A stretch of 64,000 nucleotides of DNA from Lachnoclostridium sp. UBA5725 (GTDB taxonomy: Bacteria > Bacillota > Clostridia > Lachnospirales > Lachnospiraceae). The notes below the pieces were generated by a model. That model was given only the letters and a program-made list of their open reading frames with translations, did no database searches and was not told the origin of the DNA. This document shows positions 34,125-42,781 of this stretch, one piece after another (positions within the stretch are counted from its first letter, which is position 1; each line of letters starts with the position of its first letter). Position numbers and translations under genes: made by a program. The stretch covers positions 1 through 64,000 of the forward strand of contig DIGJ01000040.1 of assembly GCA_002419585.1 (NCBI GenBank), read 5' to 3'.

Positions 34125-35045
34125 ATGTTATCAAGGCGTGAATTTGTTCGGCAATCGCTAGAATTACATTTGTTCTTTGGAAGGATAATGAAAGAGCATT
34201 CCTTTTTCTTAGAACTAGGATTTACCCCAAGAGACAGTAATTACATGCAACAAGCAGATGCTTTTCGTAAGAAATTTGATCGTTTGTTATTTGAAGTAGC
34301 TTCTATGTCAAATGGAGTAGTTAGCCCAGATGTGCTTGAATCTGGGGAAGTTTATACACAATATACATTAAAGGCTGAGACGGCCTCTTCCTATTTCACT
34401 GGAGTACTCATACCAACTAATTTGACCCAGGCAGAAATGAATATATCAGCTGGAAAAAATGTCACATTAAATCAAAGAGCAGAACAAAAGGTTTATGAAA
34501 TTAACCAAAGAGCAATCCGTCTTATATCGGACCTGATAAAATATAAATCTACACTATTAACGAATGTATTGACATGCAAAATGTTTACTGTGAATTACCC
34601 ATTATTAATTGACCATATCATGCGTGAAGCCAAGCTTTATTTACTGATGGTTCAAACATTACAACGTGGGGACGAATTTGATATGGAGCACGATGCGCTA
34701 GAGCAAGAAATGTTTTGGAATACCATAATGGCAGAGCATTCAAAATTTATTCGAGGATTATTAGACCCAACCGAAGATGATCTAATTAATGCAGCAAATA
34801 ATTTCGGCAATGAATTTGACCAGTTGGTAGACGAATCAAAAGATGCTATGGACAATGCACTTCCAGCTTTCCAGGTAACTGCTGACAGTTTGGATGCAAC
34901 AAAAGCGATTCGTGACTTCAAAGCACAAGGAACTGCTGGTATCTTAGATTGCAAAGTAAAATCCATTATTATCCCATTACTTGCTGACCATACCTTACGT
35001 GAAGCAAATCATTATTTAAGATTATTAAATATGTTTAAACGATAG
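34125..35045 (+). CDS. DUF2935 protein (ferritin-like helical bundle)
   Basis: A 306-aa protein made of two related helical halves. Each half has an E/H-rich helix (LHLFFGRIMKEHSFFLE with His15, Glu24, His25; and MFWNTIMAEHSKFI) and a second helix with a D-H-x(2)-R-E-A motif (DHIMREAKLYL; DHTLREANHYL). This matches the DUF2935 family of clostridia and bacilli; the repeated Glu/His motifs suggest a metal-binding four-helix fold (inference). AAGGAG lies about 8 nt before the ATG. It is a plus-strand single gene, divergent from the chemoreceptor and closed by a terminator. Confidence 0.88.
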   Translation: MLSRREFVRQSLELHLFFGRIMKEHSFFLELGFTPRDSNYMQQADAFRKKFDRLLFEVASMSNGVVSPDVLESGEVYTQYTLKAETASSYFTGVLIPTNLTQAEMNISAGKNVTLNQRAEQKVYEINQRAIRLISDLIKYKSTLLTNVLTCKMFTVNYPLLIDHIMREAKLYLLMVQTLQRGDEFDMEHDALEQEMFWNTIMAEHSKFIRGLLDPTEDDLINAANNFGNEFDQLVDESKDAMDNALPAFQVTADSLDATKAIRDFKAQGTAGILDCKVKSIIIPLLADHTLREANHYLRLLNMFKR

Positions 35046-35047
35046 GA

Positions 35048-35084
35048 AAAAGCCTGTTGGATTCTATATGACCAGCAGGCTTTT
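35048..35084 (+). terminator. terminator after DUF2935 gene
   Basis: Stem AAAAGCCTGTTGG / CCAGCAGGCTTTT (one G-U pair) with an 11-nt loop, ending in T residues, directly after the stop codon. Confidence 0.88.
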
Positions 35085-35109
35085 CTTGGTTGTGATAAGA
35101 TGTTCTTTG

Positions 35110-35334
35110 TTACATTTTGATCTCTTCATCTATCATTTTTGCTTTCTCTTCATCATCTGTAACTGTTATTTCTAAAATTGCAATCTCTTCACCATCCTCA
35201 GTCGTAACGAATGGGGTTATCTTTGTCACATATGCATCGTTTAATTTGTTTATAGCATCCGGTGTATGCACATCAAAATCAGCAATTACATCCCAGTCCT
35301 CTATTACTTTTTCTAGCTCTTTAAATTTAATCAA
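35110..35334 (-). CDS. small acidic protein of unknown function
   Basis: A 74-aa, Asp/Glu-rich cytoplasmic protein, not recognised. The sequence looks like a small alpha/beta fold: an N-terminal helix (KFKELEKVIEDWD), strands around AYVTKITPFVTTEDG and AILEITVTDD, then a charged C-terminal helix. The start is TTG with GGAGG nine bases upstream. It is convergent with the DUF2935 gene and divergent from the LysM/GH18-like gene. Confidence 0.65.
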   Translation of the reverse strand: MIKFKELEKVIEDWDVIADFDVHTPDAINKLNDAYVTKITPFVTTEDGEEIAILEITVTDDEEKAKMIDEEIKM

Positions 35335-35564
35335 TTGTTTTTTCCTCCATTTAAAAAATGATATAACATCAATTTTTCAACATAAGTGTTTTGCGTTATT
35401 ATACATTACTTTTTACAAAAATACTATCATAGAAAAGCTACATTCTTTTAATTGGATGTTTCCCATATTCAATATTTCTTATTACATTGCAATATGAAAT
35501 AAATTACAAGTAATTTAAACGGAATTTCAACATATATTATTATAAAAATCATAATAGAGGTTCT

Positions 35565-36851
35565 ATGGATATATATGTTGTTCAACCAGGTGATAACATT
35601 GAATCAATAGCTGCTAAATATGACATAACAGTTGAAAGACTGATAAGTGATAATGGTTTGATTAATCCCTTTTCTTTGGTTGTTGGTCAAACAATAGTAA
35701 TCCTTTCTCCTAAAAAGACTTATACTGTTATGCAAGGAGATACCCTAGCTAGTATTGCTGATTCTAATGGAATCTCTGTCGTGCAGTTGATGAGAAATAA
35801 CCCCTTTTTGTATAGTAGAGAATTTATCTATCCTGGTGACTCCTTGGTTATAAGTTATAATACAATAAAGGATTTACAGGTAATTGGTTATACATATCTA
35901 TTTTTGAGTCAAGATATACTCGCTAGAGCTTTAACTTATTTGACATACCTTTCTATTTTTAATTATAGAATTGCTGAGAATGCCGAAATAATTAATTATG
36001 GTGATGATACTGCGATTATTAGAATGGCAAAAGCGTATGATACAATTCCTCTATTAATGATTTCATCATTTTCTCCAACAGGAGAACTTAATGTAGAGTT
36101 TGTTTACCAATTATTATTAGTGAAGGAGCAGCAAGATAGCTTAATAAATAGCATGCTGCAAATCATAAGGTCAAAAGGATTTAAAGGAATTAATTTTCTT
36201 ATTAGTTATATTACTGAATACAATCAGAGTTTATATTTGAACTTTTTTACCAAGCTATCAAAGGCACTAAAAAATGAAGGATATGTCTTTATGATTACCA
36301 TTAGCCCAAATTATTTATCAGATAATATACATTTAGATTATCATAGTCTTAGCTTATTGGTAGATAGGATAATCTTTCTACAAAATATTTGGGGAATGAA
36401 TAAACAGCCTCCAGCACCAATAAGTAACATTTCATTAATAAGACCTTTTATTGAAGATGCTACAAGTCAAGTTTCATCCAAATATTTTTCCCTAGGAAAG
36501 CCTCTAATTGGATATGATTGGAAACTTCCATATACCCCCGACGCAACCGTTGCAAATATAATGTCACTCAATTCATGCATAGCGTTAGCCTATGACCAAA
36601 GAGCGCTAATCCAACTGGATGAAGAATCTCAAACACCATATTTTAATTATACAAGATCTACAGTAGGGGCTCCTGAAAAACATATTGTATGGTTTATTGA
36701 TGCTCGAAGTATAAAGGCTTTGGATGATATTATTATTGATTATGATTTGTCAAGCACAGGTTTATGGTATTTAACAAGTTATAACCAACAATTATATTCT
36801 ATCATTAATGCACTTTTCAATATTATTAAGTTACCAATTACATTATCTTAA
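35565..36851 (+). CDS. LysM protein with catalytically degenerate GH18-like domain
   Basis: A 428-aa protein without signal peptide. Two LysM repeats (about residues 2-47 and 52-97, both with QPGD/QGDT and IxPGDSL/VVGQTI) precede a domain laid out like the YaaH/SleL family of spore cortex-lytic glucosaminidases: IGYTYLF strand, RSKGFKGINFLISYI, PLIGYDWKLPY and IVWFIDARSI. The family's DxxDxDxE catalytic strand (usually NIDFEY/N) reads NFLISYI here (210-216), with no acidic residue, and the later YDE/H region reads LQNIWG. It is therefore probably a peptidoglycan-binding pseudoenzyme of the spore coat or cortex. AGAGG precedes the ATG. Confidence 0.82.
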   Translation: MDIYVVQPGDNIESIAAKYDITVERLISDNGLINPFSLVVGQTIVILSPKKTYTVMQGDTLASIADSNGISVVQLMRNNPFLYSREFIYPGDSLVISYNTIKDLQVIGYTYLFLSQDILARALTYLTYLSIFNYRIAENAEIINYGDDTAIIRMAKAYDTIPLLMISSFSPTGELNVEFVYQLLLVKEQQDSLINSMLQIIRSKGFKGINFLISYITEYNQSLYLNFFTKLSKALKNEGYVFMITISPNYLSDNIHLDYHSLSLLVDRIIFLQNIWGMNKQPPAPISNISLIRPFIEDATSQVSSKYFSLGKPLIGYDWKLPYTPDATVANIMSLNSCIALAYDQRALIQLDEESQTPYFNYTRSTVGAPEKHIVWFIDARSIKALDDIIIDYDLSSTGLWYLTSYNQQLYSIINALFNIIKLPITLS

Positions 36852-36981
36852 CTCACCTACTTTAATATTTATTTTTATCGGTTACGTATTTTTAATATTT
36901 AATTAAAGATACTATAAATACAAGTTTCATATTGATTTATATATTTTGAAACTTTATTATTTATAGTATAGGAGGAATATA

Positions 36982-37116
36982 ATGCCAAAAGATAGTCAGC
37001 CGGATAATAAAGCCGCAAGAATAGCAAAATGCAATGGTCAGACCCCTATCACAAAGGAAAATCAAAATAAAAATAAGAATGCGAAACACAAATCAATCAA
37101 GCACAATGATGTTTAG
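36982..37116 (+). CDS. small basic hydrophilic protein (44 aa)
   Basis: A short ORF starting MPKDSQPDNKAARIAKCNG and ending KHNDV, with GGAGG six bases before its ATG. It is rich in Lys, Asn and Gln, with one Cys and no hydrophobic segment. I do not recognise the family. It follows the GH18-like gene by 130 bp on the same strand, so it may be made with it; small hydrophilic proteins of this kind are common in endospore formers, but no spore motif can be claimed. Confidence 0.55.
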   Translation: MPKDSQPDNKAARIAKCNGQTPITKENQNKNKNAKHKSIKHNDV

Positions 37117-37176
37117 GTCAGACCGTTAAGAGTTTTATATAAACTCATAATTGGCAATCAAATATTCACAAATTTA

Positions 37177-37212
37177 AAAAGGGTAGAGCACCAAAAGTGA
37201 CTCTACCCTTTT
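37177..37212 (-). terminator. bidirectional terminator, yebC / plus-strand genes
   Basis: Perfect 12-bp stem AAAAGGGTAGAG / CTCTACCCTTTT with a 12-nt loop, between convergent genes. Confidence 0.88.
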
Positions 37213-37277
37213 ACTTGTAATCCACTATACTATTATTCTATTTCTGGTGCTTAATTATTGATAAAATAATATTGCTC

Positions 37278-38006
37278 TTATTCATCCCAGTTGTGATAAA
37301 CTTCCTGCACATCATCATCTTCGTTCAGTAAGTCTAACGTACGATTGATATTCTTAATGTCTTGTTCATCGGTTAATTCTACATAAGTTTGTGGTATCAT
37401 GGTAACTTCTGCTTGTGCCATTGGAATATTTTGGGCTTCCAGAGCTTCACGAACCGCACTGAAATTATCTGGATCGATAAGAATTTCGAAACTATCTTCT
37501 TCTTCCGCAAAATCCTCTGCACCTGCATCCAGTGCAATCATCATTAAATCGTCTGCGTCCATGCTGCATTCTTCTTTATCAATGATAATCTGCCCTTTCT
37601 TATCAAACATAAAGGACACACAACCTTGTGTTCCAATACTTCCGCTTCCCTTTGTAAATGCACTTCTTACATTTGCAGCCGTACGGTTTTTATTATCTGT
37701 AAGTGCAACTACGATGATTGCAGTACCACTTGGTCCATAACCTTCGTATGTAATCGTTTCATAGTTAACGGAGTTTGCATCACCCGCTGCTTTTTTAATA
37801 CCACGATCGATGGTATCATTTGGCATATTGTTCGATTTTGCTTTCGCAATTACATCACGAAGTCTTGAGTTATTAGCTGGATCAGCTCCACCTTCTTTTA
37901 CTGCTACTGCTATTTCTCTACCAATGATGGTAAAAATCTTGCCCTTTGTTGCATCGTTTTTTTCTTTTTTATGTTTAATATTTGCAAATTTTGAATGTCC
38001 TGACAT
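37278..38006 (-). CDS. YebC/PmpR-family protein (TACO1-like)
   Basis: A 242-aa member of the widespread YebC family, acting as transcriptional regulators or, as shown for some members, helping translation of difficult proline stretches. It begins MSGHSKFANIKHKKEKND, the invariant family start; the 20-residue upstream extension is rejected because GGAG lies just before this ATG. Further family motifs are NNSRLRDVIAKAKSNNMP and YEGYGPSGTAIIV. The length is standard. Neighbour nadK lies 100 bp upstream on the same strand. Confidence 0.95.
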   Translation of the reverse strand: MSGHSKFANIKHKKEKNDATKGKIFTIIGREIAVAVKEGGADPANNSRLRDVIAKAKSNNMPNDTIDRGIKKAAGDANSVNYETITYEGYGPSGTAIIVVALTDNKNRTAANVRSAFTKGSGSIGTQGCVSFMFDKKGQIIIDKEECSMDADDLMMIALDAGAEDFAEEEDSFEILIDPDNFSAVREALEAQNIPMAQAEVTMIPQTYVELTDEQDIKNINRTLDLLNEDDDVQEVYHNWDE

Positions 38007-38105
38007 ACCAAATCTCCTTTTTATAAAAATATCGAAAGCATGTAATAAATGCCATGCCCTGTCCATAATACCATGGATTTCCTATTCTTTCAATACCCAT
38101 TTTCC

Positions 38106-38960
38106 TTACATGTCTCGGTTTAATTTCTGCCGCATGCGTTTAAAAAAACTGAAGCCTGATAACTTTATAATCTTTGCATCATTTTCAGAGCGTGTTACTT
38201 CAATGCTTTCTCCCGTTTTAAGATACACGATTTCATTTCCATCGGAAATAGCTACCGCTTCATCATCCGTTATCTCTTTGATCTTTCCAATGCGAATTAA
38301 GATTTTACTACTAGAATCTACTACTAAGCTTCTTTTATTTAATGAGTGAGGACAAATAGGTGTAATTATCATAGCCTGCACAGCAGGCGCAAGAACTGGT
38401 CCTCCGGCAGATAGATTGTAACCCGTCGAACCGGTCGGAGTGGAAATGATAATACCATCTGCGACATAAGTTTCGATAAATTCATCATCCACATATACTT
38501 CCAATTCAATCAAACGACAACCTCCTGATTTGCTGATTACAAAATCATTGAGTGCAGTCCCCTCATATCCATGCTTTACGATGCTTCCTTTTAACATAAT
38601 TCGATTTTCAACTTTATAGTGATTTTCAAATAGTTCTTCTAACGAAGATTCGATATCCTGCTTTTCAACTTCCGTCAAAAAACCAAGTGTTCCTAAGTTC
38701 ACTCCCAAAATAGGAATCTCCATCTTATGCAAATCATTTGCTACCTGAATCATGGTTCCATCGCCACCCAGTACGATGATGCACTGCGTATCTTTTGGGA
38801 TATCTTCAATTTCAGCATACTTTCCAATATCGTCTTCAATAAAGCGGTCTCGAATTAAAAGACATGATTTGCCTTTTGAAGTAAGAAAATTAAAAATGTA
38901 CTTTGCTGTTTTATAATCACGATCTTTGTCCGCGTTAGTTATCACACAAAACTTTTCCAT
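38106..38960 (-). CDS. nadK: NAD kinase
   Basis: A 284-aa ATP-dependent NAD kinase that supplies NADP. It shows the GGDGTM loop, the LGTLGFLTE motif, FVISKSGGCR (the NE/D substrate region varied to ALNDF) and the conserved TPTGSTGYNLSAGGP stretch. The length is normal. It sits 27 bp after tlyA in the dxs-tlyA-nadK order typical of clostridia; argR and recN, expected next, are displaced. Confidence 0.96.
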   Translation of the reverse strand: MEKFCVITNADKDRDYKTAKYIFNFLTSKGKSCLLIRDRFIEDDIGKYAEIEDIPKDTQCIIVLGGDGTMIQVANDLHKMEIPILGVNLGTLGFLTEVEKQDIESSLEELFENHYKVENRIMLKGSIVKHGYEGTALNDFVISKSGGCRLIELEVYVDDEFIETYVADGIIISTPTGSTGYNLSAGGPVLAPAVQAMIITPICPHSLNKRSLVVDSSSKILIRIGKIKEITDDEAVAISDGNEIVYLKTGESIEVTRSENDAKIIKLSGFSFFKRMRQKLNRDM

Positions 38961-38987
38961 ATATTCCCCATTCTTACCTTTTACTTA

Positions 38988-39800
38988 CTATACATCCAAA
39001 TTATCATGGGCTTTTTCTACCAGTTCATGAATGTAGCTTTGTAAGTCTTCTGGTATCTTTGTATCATGTATTCCTTTTTTTATTTCCATTAAGTATTCAA
39101 TATTTCCCTCAGGTCCTTTGATTGGTGAAAAATCCAAGTTTTTAATTGTAAATCCAATATTTTTAGCAAAGGCCGTCACCATAATAACAACTTCACGATG
39201 TACGCTTTGTTCACGTACAACACCTTTTTTACCAACTTTTTCTCTGCCAGCTTCAAATTGTGGCTTAATCAGGCAAACGACTGTTCCATTTTCTCCCAAA
39301 AGTTCACGAACTGGTTCGAGCACTTTTGTTAATGAAATAAACGCAACATCGATGGAAGCAAATTCAATATCGTCTTGTATCTGATCTCTGGTAAGATAGC
39401 GAATATTGGTTTTTTCCATAGAAACCACCCGTTCATCCTGTCTTAATTTCCATACTAGCTGGTTGGTTCCAACATCAACTGCATATACCTTCTTTGCACC
39501 ATTTTGCAACATACAGTCAGTAAATCCACCCGTTGACGATCCAACATCCATACATATTTTATCCATCACATCAACCTTAAATTCAGCGATTGCTTTCTCA
39601 AGTTTGTAACCACCACGGCTGACATATTTCATAGCATTTCCCTTCACTTGGATTTCTACCGTATCCTCGAAGGTACTACCAGCCTTATCTTCTCTTTGGT
39701 TTGCTACAAAAACATTCCCTGACATAATAATAGCTTTTGCTTTTTCTCTGGATTCTACCAATCCACGCTTTACTAAAAGCACATCCAAGCGTTCTTTCAT
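38988..39800 (-). CDS. tlyA: TlyA-family rRNA 2'-O-methyltransferase
   Basis: A 270-aa protein with an N-terminal S4 RNA-binding domain (RLDVLLVKRGLVESREKAK, GNVFVANQ) and an FtsJ-like SAM-dependent methyltransferase domain (CMDVGSSTGGFTDCMLQ for SAM binding, IDVAFISLTKVL, VCLIKPQFEAG). Homologs methylate ribose in 16S and 23S rRNA; some older annotations call them hemolysins. The start ATG overlaps the dxs stop by four bases (ATGA), showing translational coupling. Confidence 0.94.
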   Translation of the reverse strand: MKERLDVLLVKRGLVESREKAKAIIMSGNVFVANQREDKAGSTFEDTVEIQVKGNAMKYVSRGGYKLEKAIAEFKVDVMDKICMDVGSSTGGFTDCMLQNGAKKVYAVDVGTNQLVWKLRQDERVVSMEKTNIRYLTRDQIQDDIEFASIDVAFISLTKVLEPVRELLGENGTVVCLIKPQFEAGREKVGKKGVVREQSVHREVVIMVTAFAKNIGFTIKNLDFSPIKGPEGNIEYLMEIKKGIHDTKIPEDLQSYIHELVEKAHDNLDV

Positions 39801-41665
39801 AATGATTCCATAATCCTTTCCACAATGGAATCTGCATCAAGACCCAATTTTATTTTGAGAATATCGGTACTTCCATGCTCCACAAATCTATCTGGTATGG
39901 ATATATTTAGTACTTTTGCATTTGTTCCATTCTTTTTTGTCATTAAGTAATCGGATACCATCTGCCCATATCCTCCAATTTGAACATTATCTTCTAATGT
40001 AACAAAAAGTTCATGTTCCTTTAATAATTCATCCAGTATTACGGTATCCATAGGTTTTATAAAACGCACATTAACATGTGAAGCTTCATAACCTTTTTCC
40101 TGTAAATGTGCAACAACTGAATCAGCCGTCTCATTCATCGATCCGACTGCTAATAATACAATCTGTTTTCCTCTCTGGATGCATTCACTTTTTTGATATT
40201 CCACCGGTGCGTGATATTCGCTAAGACCAGTATAGATTTCACCTCTTGGATAACGAACCGCAGTTGGACCTTGATGATGGAAGGAAAACTTTAGCATCTC
40301 TATAAATTCCTGCTTATTTTTTGGTGCCATTACGGTTAAATTCGGTATATTCGATAAATAAGAAAGGTCAAATACGCCCTGATGTGTTTCTCCGTCACTT
40401 CCAACGATACCAGCACGATCAATCGCAAAGGTTACAGGCAGATTATCTAAGCAAACATCATGTAATATCTGATCATACGCTCTTTGTAAAAAGGTAGAAT
40501 AAATTGCCACTACCGGGTGCATTCCACCCGCTGCAAGCCCAGCTGCAAAGGTAACAGCATGTTCTTCTGCTATACCAACATCAAAATAACGCTCCGGAAA
40601 CATATTTTGAAACTGCACAAGTCCCGTACCAGAAGGCATAGCCGCACATACTGCTGCAATATTTTGATTTTCTTTTGCTTCCTTTAATAGCGTATTTCCA
40701 AAGACAGAGGTATACGTTTCCGTTTTTGCCTTACATACCGTCTCCCCACTTTTTATATCGAAGGGATCAATTCCATGATATTTCGAAGGAATCCGTTCTG
40801 CGTAAGAATAGCCTTTTCCCTTTTTTGTCACAACATGAACCAAAACGGCCTTTTTTGCACGCTGCGCACTCTTAAATGCTTTTACCATTTCAGATATATC
40901 ATGTCCGTCAATCGGCCCAATGTAGGTAATCCCCATATCTTCAAATAACATGCCCGGAATAAACAAACGCTTCAAGCTATCCTTGGATCGTTTTATTTTA
41001 TCCGCGACGGTGTCTCCAACGATAGGCACACTGCGAAGAGCACCTTCCACACCACCTTTCAAATTCTGGTAGCTTGTTCCGGTTCGTATTTTTCCTAAAT
41101 AATTCGCCATACCACCAACATTTTCCGTGATTGACATATTATTATCATTTAATACGATGATCATATTCGACTTAAGTCTTGCCGCATTATTTAGCGCTTC
41201 AAATGCCATTCCTCCAGATAATGCACCGTCTCCAATGACTGCATACACTTTATTCGTCTCGTTTTTAATATCTCTTGCTTTGGCAAGACCCAGCGCTGCT
41301 GAAATCGAAGTTGAGCTATGACCCGTATCGAATGCATCACAATCGCTTTCTTTTGTTTTCGGGAATCCACTCAGGCCACCATATTGACGAAGTGTCGGAA
41401 AATTATCTTTTCGCCCGGTCAATATTTTATGCGTGTAAGCCTGATGTCCTACATCCCATACGACTTTATCTTCCGGTAAATTAAGACTTAAATGAATGGC
41501 CATCGTAAGCTCAACCGTACCTAGATTGGACGCTAAATGTCCCCCTGTCTTACTGATGGATTGCATCAGAAAAGTCCGGATTTCTTTGGCTAATTCATTT
41601 AAATTAGTTTTATCTATTTTTTTTATATCGTTTGGTCCCTTTATTTGGTCTAAAATTTTAGGCAA
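39797..41665 (-). CDS. dxs: 1-deoxy-D-xylulose-5-phosphate synthase
   Basis: A 622-aa thiamine-diphosphate enzyme, the first step of the MEP isoprenoid pathway (pyruvate + glyceraldehyde 3-phosphate). Motifs: SKTGGHLASNLG, the ThDP site GDGALSGGMAFEALNNA, DGHD, catalytic Glu and context in VGIAEEHAVTFAAGLA, and DRAGIVGSDGETHQG. The start is TTG at 41665, five bases after GGAAGGTG; an earlier in-frame TTG overlaps ispA and lacks a ribosome site. It is coupled to tlyA and follows ispA closely. Confidence 0.97.
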   Translation of the reverse strand: MPKILDQIKGPNDIKKIDKTNLNELAKEIRTFLMQSISKTGGHLASNLGTVELTMAIHLSLNLPEDKVVWDVGHQAYTHKILTGRKDNFPTLRQYGGLSGFPKTKESDCDAFDTGHSSTSISAALGLAKARDIKNETNKVYAVIGDGALSGGMAFEALNNAARLKSNMIIVLNDNNMSITENVGGMANYLGKIRTGTSYQNLKGGVEGALRSVPIVGDTVADKIKRSKDSLKRLFIPGMLFEDMGITYIGPIDGHDISEMVKAFKSAQRAKKAVLVHVVTKKGKGYSYAERIPSKYHGIDPFDIKSGETVCKAKTETYTSVFGNTLLKEAKENQNIAAVCAAMPSGTGLVQFQNMFPERYFDVGIAEEHAVTFAAGLAAGGMHPVVAIYSTFLQRAYDQILHDVCLDNLPVTFAIDRAGIVGSDGETHQGVFDLSYLSNIPNLTVMAPKNKQEFIEMLKFSFHHQGPTAVRYPRGEIYTGLSEYHAPVEYQKSECIQRGKQIVLLAVGSMNETADSVVAHLQEKGYEASHVNVRFIKPMDTVILDELLKEHELFVTLEDNVQIGGYGQMVSDYLMTKKNGTNAKVLNISIPDRFVEHGSTDILKIKLGLDADSIVERIMESL

Positions 41666-41678
41666 ATTAACACCTTCC

Positions 41679-42569
41679 TTACTTCTTTCTATCAATCAAG
41701 TCAGAAATCAGCTCATCTAAAAATTCATTATTACCATGTAATCCTTGAATCAATGCGATTGCTTCTTTCGAATATTTTTCCACATCAAGTTTAGCCTGCT
41801 CTAACCCCACTAACGTAACATATGTCATCTTATTATTTTTTTCATCGCTATGGGTAGGTTTTCCAAGTACTTCTTTTGTACTAATGACATCTAACACATC
41901 ATCTTGTATCTGGAAAGCAAATCCAATGAGGCCTGCTGCCTTTTCAATCACATTGATTTCCTGTTTTGATGCGCCCGCCAATATGGCTCCGATCATCATA
42001 GAAGCTTCAATCAACGCACTTGTTTTTAACCGATGAATAAACTCTATCTTATCAAGTGTAAGTTCAGCATCGGTTGATAAAACATCTACAACCTGTCCAC
42101 CTATCATGCCATAAATTCCAGCTTTTTTAGACATTACTTTCAAAGCCTCAGCAACCAAATAAGTGTCATCGGATCGATCAAACGCTTTGCATGCTGTTTC
42201 AAATGCATAATTTAACAAAGCATCCCCGGCTAGAATTCCCATTGCTTCGCCGTATACTGCATGTGTTGTCTTTCTACCTCTTCGATATTCATCATTATCC
42301 ATGGCTGGCAAATCATCATGTACCAAAGAATACGTATGAATCATTTCCATTGCTGCCATAAATGGTTCTACCGTAGAAAAATTATCACCACCGAAAAACT
42401 GATAGGTTTCACGAATAAACATCGGCCGCAAACGCTTTCCACCGGCCAGTACACTATAATTCATTGCTTCCATAATAATTCTTTGATGATTTTCTTCTTT
42501 TGGTAAAAAAGTTTGGATGACCTTTTCGATATCTTCCACCCTGCTTTTTAATTCCTTATTGAATTCCAT
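41679..42569 (-). CDS. ispA: farnesyl/geranyl diphosphate synthase (polyprenyl synthetase)
   Basis: A 296-aa trans-prenyltransferase that condenses isopentenyl diphosphate with allylic diphosphates to C15 (possibly C20). It has both aspartate-rich motifs: DDLPAMDND (with RRGRKTTH following) and QDDVLD, plus GGKRLRPMF for the diphosphate. The residue pattern before the first motif (SLVHDDLP) is typical of bacterial FPP synthases. It lies between xseB and dxs, 13 bp from each, in an isoprenoid/exonuclease VII operon. Confidence 0.95.
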   Translation of the reverse strand: MEFNKELKSRVEDIEKVIQTFLPKEENHQRIIMEAMNYSVLAGGKRLRPMFIRETYQFFGGDNFSTVEPFMAAMEMIHTYSLVHDDLPAMDNDEYRRGRKTTHAVYGEAMGILAGDALLNYAFETACKAFDRSDDTYLVAEALKVMSKKAGIYGMIGGQVVDVLSTDAELTLDKIEFIHRLKTSALIEASMMIGAILAGASKQEINVIEKAAGLIGFAFQIQDDVLDVISTKEVLGKPTHSDEKNNKMTYVTLVGLEQAKLDVEKYSKEAIALIQGLHGNNEFLDELISDLIDRKK

Positions 42570-42581
42570 TGATAGCTCCTC

Positions 42582-42779
42582 TTACTCTTTTCCTTTTTCA
42601 TTCAAAATAATCATTTTCTTTTCTACTTTGTCAATCGAATCATTGCATTCTTTCAAAAGCTTCATACCGTCTTGGTAAAGTGTAAACGATTTTTCTAAAC
42701 TAATATCCTCTTTTTCGAGTTCTTCTAATATTTGATCGAGTGCCTCCATCGAAGTTTCCAAATTGTTTTGTTTTGCCAT
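42582..42779 (-). CDS. xseB: exodeoxyribonuclease VII small subunit
   Basis: A 65-aa helical subunit of ExoVII, with the family pattern SMEALDQILEELEKEDISLE and LYQDGMKLLKECN. The start is taken at the ATG at 42779, two bases after the xseA stop; an ATG three codons earlier coincides with the likely ribosome site. It forms the complex with XseA encoded directly upstream. Confidence 0.94.
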   Translation of the reverse strand: MAKQNNLETSMEALDQILEELEKEDISLEKSFTLYQDGMKLLKECNDSIDKVEKKMIILNEKGKE

Positions 42780-42781
42780 AA

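Noticed and set aside
34652..34966. Minus-strand 104-codon frame inside the DUF2935 gene
   Set aside because: Shadow of a gene with clear family motifs on the other strand.
35100..35600. Toxin-antitoxin pair formed by the 74-aa acidic protein and a neighbour
   Set aside because: The neighbours are divergent or convergent, no second small overlapping gene exists, and no toxin motif is seen.
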